From contig JAKEEG010000066.1 of NCBI GenBank assembly GCA_022616555.1, forward strand, positions 65,702 to 128,031: DNA of 62,330 bases, given 5' to 3'. This DNA comes from Ignavibacteriota bacterium (GTDB lineage: Bacteria > Bacteroidota > Ignavibacteria > UBA10030). Positions 59,051-62,330 of the stretch are shown piece by piece. The position numbers were made by a program, and so were the translations under genes. The first letter of the stretch is position 1. Each line of letters begins with the position of its first letter. The notes under the pieces are model-generated. The model did no database searches, was not told the origin of the DNA, and saw nothing but the letters and a program-made list of their open reading frames with translations.

Positions 59051-59887
59051 TTATCCTACTGTGTTCACCAATGTGCCGATGGGCTCGATGGTGATTGAAA
59101 TCTCGTCTCCGCGCGCGAGCGTAAAATCGTTGGAAGGGATAATGCCCGTTCCCGTCATCAACAGGCAGCCGTGCGGGAAACTGCATTCCCGGAACAGAAA
59201 CCGCACAAGCTCCTCTTGCGTTCGTTTCATCTGGTCGAGTGTTATTTCTCCCGAAACCACCACTGCGCCCTTGCGCCGAATCTTCAACTCGATGACAGTG
59301 CTGCCGGGCAGGGGAGTCTCCGTCACGTAGACGCATGGGCCGAGCGCGCAGCATCCGTCATACGTCTTAGCCTGTGGAAGGTAAAGCGGGTTTTCGCCCT
59401 CGATGCTGCGGGAGCTCATGTCGTTCCCGATGGTGTAGCCGACGATCTTTCCGTTCGAGTTAATGACCAGCGTCAGTTCCGGCTCGGGGACATTCCATGT
59501 GGAATCTTCTCTAATACGGACCTCTCCCTTATGGCCGACAGTGCGGTACGCGGTCGCTTTGAAGAATAATTCCGGTCGCTCGGCCTCGTACACCCTTGCG
59601 TAGAACTCACCGCCGCCTGCTTGTTTCGATTCTTCCTGCCTTTCTACTTTACTTCTCAGATACGTCACTCCGCTTGCCCAGACTTCCTGGCTTTGGATCG
59701 GCGCAAGCAGTTGTTGATCGACCAACGCGCCGGCATTTGAGTCGGGCTTAGAGTGTTCGATTATCTCTCTCATTTTGTCCGCGAGGCGGTCATCGTTCAC
59801 GAAGGAATCCCACTGCTCCCCTTTGAGGGAATACATCTTCCCGTCATGTTCGATCACCAGGCCGTGCTTTACTTTGTAGAGTTTCAT
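59051..59887 (-). CDS. 2-keto-3-deoxypentonate dehydratase, FAH family (KdaD/XylX-like)
   Basis: Dehydrates 2-keto-3-deoxypentonate to 2-oxoglutarate semialdehyde. 278 residues with the fumarylacetoacetate hydrolase fold. Metal ligands E135 and E137 ([11 protein letters not shown]) and D156 (IGNDMSSR), and K174 (LPQAKTYDG), keep the exact relative spacing of E143, E145, D164 and K182 as I recall them for the Sulfolobus 2-keto-3-deoxy-D-arabinonate dehydratase. It sits between the permease and the semialdehyde dehydrogenase genes, matching pathway order. The start overlaps the permease stop by 4 bp. Confidence 0.86.
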   Translation of the reverse strand: MKLYKVKHGLVIEHDGKMYSLKGEQWDSFVNDDRLADKMREIIEHSKPDSNAGALVDQQLLAPIQSQEVWASGVTYLRSKVERQEESKQAGGGEFYARVYEAERPELFFKATAYRTVGHKGEVRIREDSTWNVPEPELTLVINSNGKIVGYTIGNDMSSRSIEGENPLYLPQAKTYDGCCALGPCVYVTETPLPGSTVIELKIRRKGAVVVSGEITLDQMKRTQEELVRFLFRECSFPHGCLLMTGTGIIPSNDFTLARGDEISITIEPIGTLVNTVG

Positions 59888-61212
59888 ATAATTAGACTAC
59901 TCAAAAGGAGAACCACCATTGTTGCCGTTCCCAACACCAGTGTACCGAGTGTGTACAGCCGGTAATCGGTTTTCACATTCATCCCGGTCATTTGGGTCAC
60001 AACCCAGAAAAAGCTGTCGTTCGCGTGTGAGACGACGGCTGATCCAGCGCCAAGAGTGATGACGGCGAGCGCTTTTTCAGTTTCGCTCACAAACCCAAGC
60101 GCATCCATCATCGGTGCGATGATAGATGCTGCGGTTATCATCGCCACGGTTGACGAGCCTTGCGCTGTTTTGATGGCGGCAGCAATCACAAACGGCAATA
60201 CGATACCGATACGCAGGTCGACGAGCGTATCTCCTAACGTATCGGCGATGCCGGAGTTTTGCAGAATCTTGCCGAAGATCCCGCCTGCACCGGTAATAAG
60301 GAGAATCGATGCGGCGTCTTTCATCGATTTCCCGACCCATCCTTCGGTGGACAGCATCGCGGAAGTTAACTTCTTGGGGAGCAACATTGCAAGAAAGGCT
60401 CCGATCAAGAGAGCGATGACGGGTTCGCCGAGGAACGACAGAAGCGCGTGCACAGTAGTGCCGTGCAGAGCAGTACTGTTGGCTGTAACGGATTTGAACA
60501 CGATTAACAGAATCGGTACTACAACGGGAAGCGATGATTTCACTGCGTGGGGAGCGTCTTTAGTGCGCGCTTCAAGGTCAGTGTCAGTTTCTCCTGGATT
60601 TGGGTCGATGTATGTCCGGGCGGCATAGACCGAAGCGAATAACACTCCCGCAACTAACGCGAGGGCGCTCACAGGTAACCCAACCAGCATAACCATTCCC
60701 AAGTCGGCGCCGAGGATACCCGCGGCTGCTACCGGACCCGGCGTCGGCGGTACCATTGTGTGGGTGGCGGTTAAGCCCAGCCCGAGTGCAACGGCAGAGC
60801 CTGCGAGCGAAATTCCCGCTTTCTTTGACAGGCTTTTGTTTAGCGGTGAAACGAGAAGAAATCCGCTATCGGCAAAGACGGGAATGGAGATGAAGTAGCC
60901 AATAATACCCATTGCAGGTATAACCCGTTTTCGTCCGATCAATCCAAGAATTTTATCGGCGAGTGTATATGCAGCGCCGGAATTTTCCAGAAACGTCCCG
61001 ATGATAATGCCGAGGACGATGATCAAGCCGATCTTTCCCGTTGTGCTGCCGAACCCGTCGTTGATGGAGCCGATGATTGTTTCCAGCGACATTCCCGCTA
61101 CAAGGCCGTAGAGAATAGAGACGACCAGCAACGAGAGGAACGGATGCAAATTGAACCGTGCGGTAAGCAGCACGATCAACACCACAGCAACGATGAGAAA
61201 GAGAACTGGCAT
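59884..61212 (-). CDS. GntP-family sugar-acid:H+ symporter
   Basis: Inner-membrane permease, 442 residues, mostly hydrophobic with about 12-14 segments. GntP-type motifs: [77 protein letters not shown], and near the C-terminus [24 protein letters not shown]. It probably imports the pentonate used by the following enzymes. It is the first gene of the operon, and its region upstream contains a GAACCGGTTC palindrome. Confidence 0.92.
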   Translation of the reverse strand: MPVLFLIVAVVLIVLLTARFNLHPFLSLLVVSILYGLVAGMSLETIIGSINDGFGSTTGKIGLIIVLGIIIGTFLENSGAAYTLADKILGLIGRKRVIPAMGIIGYFISIPVFADSGFLLVSPLNKSLSKKAGISLAGSAVALGLGLTATHTMVPPTPGPVAAAGILGADLGMVMLVGLPVSALALVAGVLFASVYAARTYIDPNPGETDTDLEARTKDAPHAVKSSLPVVVPILLIVFKSVTANSTALHGTTVHALLSFLGEPVIALLIGAFLAMLLPKKLTSAMLSTEGWVGKSMKDAASILLITGAGGIFGKILQNSGIADTLGDTLVDLRIGIVLPFVIAAAIKTAQGSSTVAMITAASIIAPMMDALGFVSETEKALAVITLGAGSAVVSHANDSFFWVVTQMTGMNVKTDYRLYTLGTLVLGTATMVVLLLSSLII

Positions 61213-61309
61213 AGCATTCAGGAAGTGGTGATACGATTATGAGCGATAAAATTCACGTGGGTTTAGACCGGTGCTTTTCAAGCGCATAATAGCTTGGGAG
61301 GCAGATCCC

Positions 61310-61319
61310 GAACCGGTTC
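61310..61319. promoter_or_regulatory. GAACCGGTTC palindrome, candidate operator
   Basis: Perfect 10-bp palindrome about 100 bp upstream of the GntP start, with further GTTCAA/TTGAAC half-sites next to it. The position and symmetry suit a sugar-acid repressor, but no regulator gene is in the window. Confidence 0.35.
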
Positions 61320-61391
61320 AAAGTGGTTCAATGTTCAAAAATTCTAAGCTATATTCAAGTACGTTTTCACAGGTAATGCGATTTTGCCGGG

Positions 61392-61415
61392 CTGTCACGG
61401 TCCATACCGTGACAG
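61392..61415. repeat. 24-base hairpin with CTGTCACGG arms
   Basis: Perfect 9-bp stem with a TCCATA loop; no U-run follows on either strand. Function unknown: it may be an operator or an extragenic repeat. Confidence 0.5.
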
Positions 61416-61432
61416 AAACAAGGAATAAACTC

Positions 61433-61458
61433 AAAAGCCCTCGATTATGAGGGCTTTT
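61433..61458 (-). terminator. Terminator of the truncated T9SS gene
   Basis: AAAAGCCCTC / GAGGGCTTTT, a 10-bp stem with a 6-base loop, extended by AAACTC/GAGTTT. On the minus strand it ends in TTTTGAGTTT. It lies about 80 bp past the stop of the T9SS remnant. Confidence 0.65.
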
Positions 61459-61496
61459 TGAGTTTGCATATAATGAAACCATCACTTCGTCATCAG

Positions 61497-61517
61497 TCCC
61501 GACAAATAGTGTCGGGA
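61497..61517. repeat. Small hairpin, TCCCGAC arms
   Basis: TCCCGAC-AAATAGT-GTCGGGA, a 7-bp stem and 7-base loop, the same geometry as the hairpin at 8064-8084. Confidence 0.55.
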
Positions 61518-61539
61518 TTTCAGACTAAATGACTTTTTG

Positions 61540-62231
61540 TCATTTGGTCATCAACATTTTTCTCGTTTCAATGAAACCCTCGCCAGACTCGCCTGTCGCA
61601 GTGAGGCGATAGAAGTACATACCGCTGCTGACAGTTTCGCCTTTCGCAGACCGGCCGTTCCATCTTACGCTCTTGTAACCGGCTGAAAGTCCCCCTTCTT
61701 CCAAGACAGCAATCTCACGACCAAGAACATCAAGCACACTGAGTCTTACTGTAGAAGGTTCAGGCAGTGCAAACGTGATCTCTGTTTCCGGGTTAAAGGG
61801 ATTTGGATAATTCTGTTCTAAAAGGAACCCATTTGGAACTTCAGAGGCCAGTTGACCGTCTTCTAACAAGGGTTTGTCTAGAATCCTTTCTGGTCCTCCA
61901 CAAGGATAATGTTCAAATTCCATAGGAAGCCAGATTGTTCCTGATTGTATTGTATGATTGTTTTGAAACTCAACGACTGCGTAGAACTGCCAAGTCCAGC
62001 ATGTCCCCGTAGTGCCATCGTTGCCATCTATGTGCATTTGATTTGGTGGTGTAGTTCCCTCGTTATAGATATACCAGCTAGTGGTTGCCACCTCATCTTC
62101 GTACCTTTTGACCCACGAAGTGTAGTCTTGACCAGCGTCTACTGAATTTCCATCGATGAACACATTGGTTTGCATGATTAATTCCCATTCAGAACTCTCA
62201 TGAAGATAATATATTTCACTAAACGAAAGAG
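61540..62231 (-). pseudogene. T9SS-sorted protein, 5' end lost to an IS insertion
   Basis: The C-terminal part of a secreted protein: about 130 residues of unrecognised sequence (FYAVVEFQNNHTIQSGTIWLP) and a complete T9SS sorting domain (FLLEQNYPNPFNPETEITFALPEPSTVRLSVLDVLGREIAVL...MYFYRL...RKMLMTK). No signal peptide and no credible start exist. The open frame continues upstream only through the antisense of an IS3-like terminus that starts near 62232. The cargo therefore could no longer be exported, although the rest of the gene may resume beyond the element. Confidence 0.65.
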
Positions 62232-62330
62232 TGATCTTCCCCCGATTTTGCGGACACAGAGAAAAGCCACTATCTTGGTGGCAGAAGGAGGTCCGCAATG
62301 GAAAGAGTCAAGAAACGGAATCAGTATGAC
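62232..62330 (+). mobile_element. Left end of an IS3-like insertion sequence (runs off the window)
   Basis: Begins TGATCTTCCCCCGATTTTGC followed by GGACAC, the kind of TG...CCCCGA...GGACA terminal sequence common in IS3-family elements. A strong Shine-Dalgarno and the start of a basic ORF follow within 70 bp. The right end is outside the window, so boundaries and target duplication cannot be verified. Confidence 0.5.
62298..62330 (+). CDS. Transposase OrfA start, partial (IS3-like)
   Basis: Only the first 11 codons are present (MERVKKRNQYD), cut by the window edge. A basic start followed by RxxYD is typical of IS3-family OrfA helix-turn-helix proteins (which usually continue xEFK). The GAAGGAGG Shine-Dalgarno is at 62284-62291. 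The assignment rests on this short stretch plus the upstream IS-like terminus. Confidence 0.45.
   Translation, partial: MERVKKRNQYD

Larger units (their letters stand above)
61213..61539. other. Regulatory gap upstream of the pentonate operon
   Basis: 327 bp. From left to right: GAACCGGTTC palindrome (61310-61319) flanked by TTGAACC-like repeats, a 9-bp hairpin CTGTCACGG / CCGTGACAG (61392-61415), the terminator of the minus-strand T9SS remnant (61433-61458), and a TCCCGAC hairpin (61497-61517). No gene. The promoter of the GntP gene must lie in the left part but has no clear boxes. Confidence 0.55.

Noticed and set aside
62232-62298. N-terminal 22 residues of the right-edge T9SS open frame
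   Set aside because: They are the antisense of the IS-like end, start with TTG and give no signal peptide.

Overview
The window looks like a chromosomal segment of a Bacteroidota/Chlorobiota-type bacterium, probably near Ignavibacteria. Three secreted proteins end in the type IX secretion (T9SS) sorting domain with an N-(Y/F)-PNPFNP motif. Two tRNA genes have TTG-N20-TAnnTT promoters of the Bacteroidota sigma factor type. Several genes lack a good Shine-Dalgarno sequence. No plasmid, phage or CRISPR locus is visible. The only mobile-element sign is an IS3-like end at the right edge.

Layout, left to right. (1) 1-9.4 kb: the 3' part of an AddB-like helicase-nuclease gene, tRNA-Gly(CCC), a T9SS protein of ten fibronectin-III-like repeats, a secreted aminopeptidase P, tRNA-Val(TAC) followed by a broken and rearranged second copy of itself, a VOC protein and a fatty acid desaturase. 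(2) 9.4-15 kb: an archaeal-type PEP carboxylase, two cold-shock proteins, and an orphan RbsA/RbsC-type sugar ABC transporter. (3) 15-26.8 kb: a signalling and sulfur region. A tetraheme cytochrome, then two paralogous triads (beta-propeller sensor histidine kinase, NarL-type response regulator, stand-alone receiver), with tRNA-Leu(CAG), a Tat-exported DsrE-like protein and a TsdA-like thiosulfate dehydrogenase between them. (4) 26.9-44.9 kb: one gene for a giant surface protein of about 6005 residues. It lies 31 bp behind the second triad and is built of five TIG + FG-GAP propeller modules, 13 invasin-like Ig domains, one LamG-like domain, 20 fibronectin-III-like repeats and a T9SS sorting domain. 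(5) 45-53 kb: a reductive pyrimidine catabolism operon (ureidopropionase, PreT, PreA, dihydropyrimidinase, NCS1 transporter) converging on a methylmalonate/malonate-semialdehyde dehydrogenase gene. (6) 53-61.2 kb, minus strand: a non-phosphorylative (Weimberg-type) pentonate operon (GntP permease, FAH-family 2-keto-3-deoxypentonate dehydratase, 2-oxoglutarate-semialdehyde dehydrogenase, IlvD/Edd pentonate dehydratase) with an esterase and a GH88/GH105 glycosidase. (7) 61.5-62.3 kb: a T9SS protein gene cut off by an IS3-like insertion.

The most novel part is region 3-4. A duplicated sensor system is physically coupled to thiosulfate-oxidation genes and to a giant secreted protein. Two divergent promoter regions in it share near-identical sequence, and candidate operator sites lie in front of the stand-alone receiver genes. 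Pyrimidine bases and pentonates are two dedicated nutrient routes: the first would yield beta-alanine (its aminotransferase is not here) and then acetyl-CoA via MmsA, the second 2-oxoglutarate. Small GC-rich hairpins and fragmentary dispersed repeats fill many intergenic gaps.
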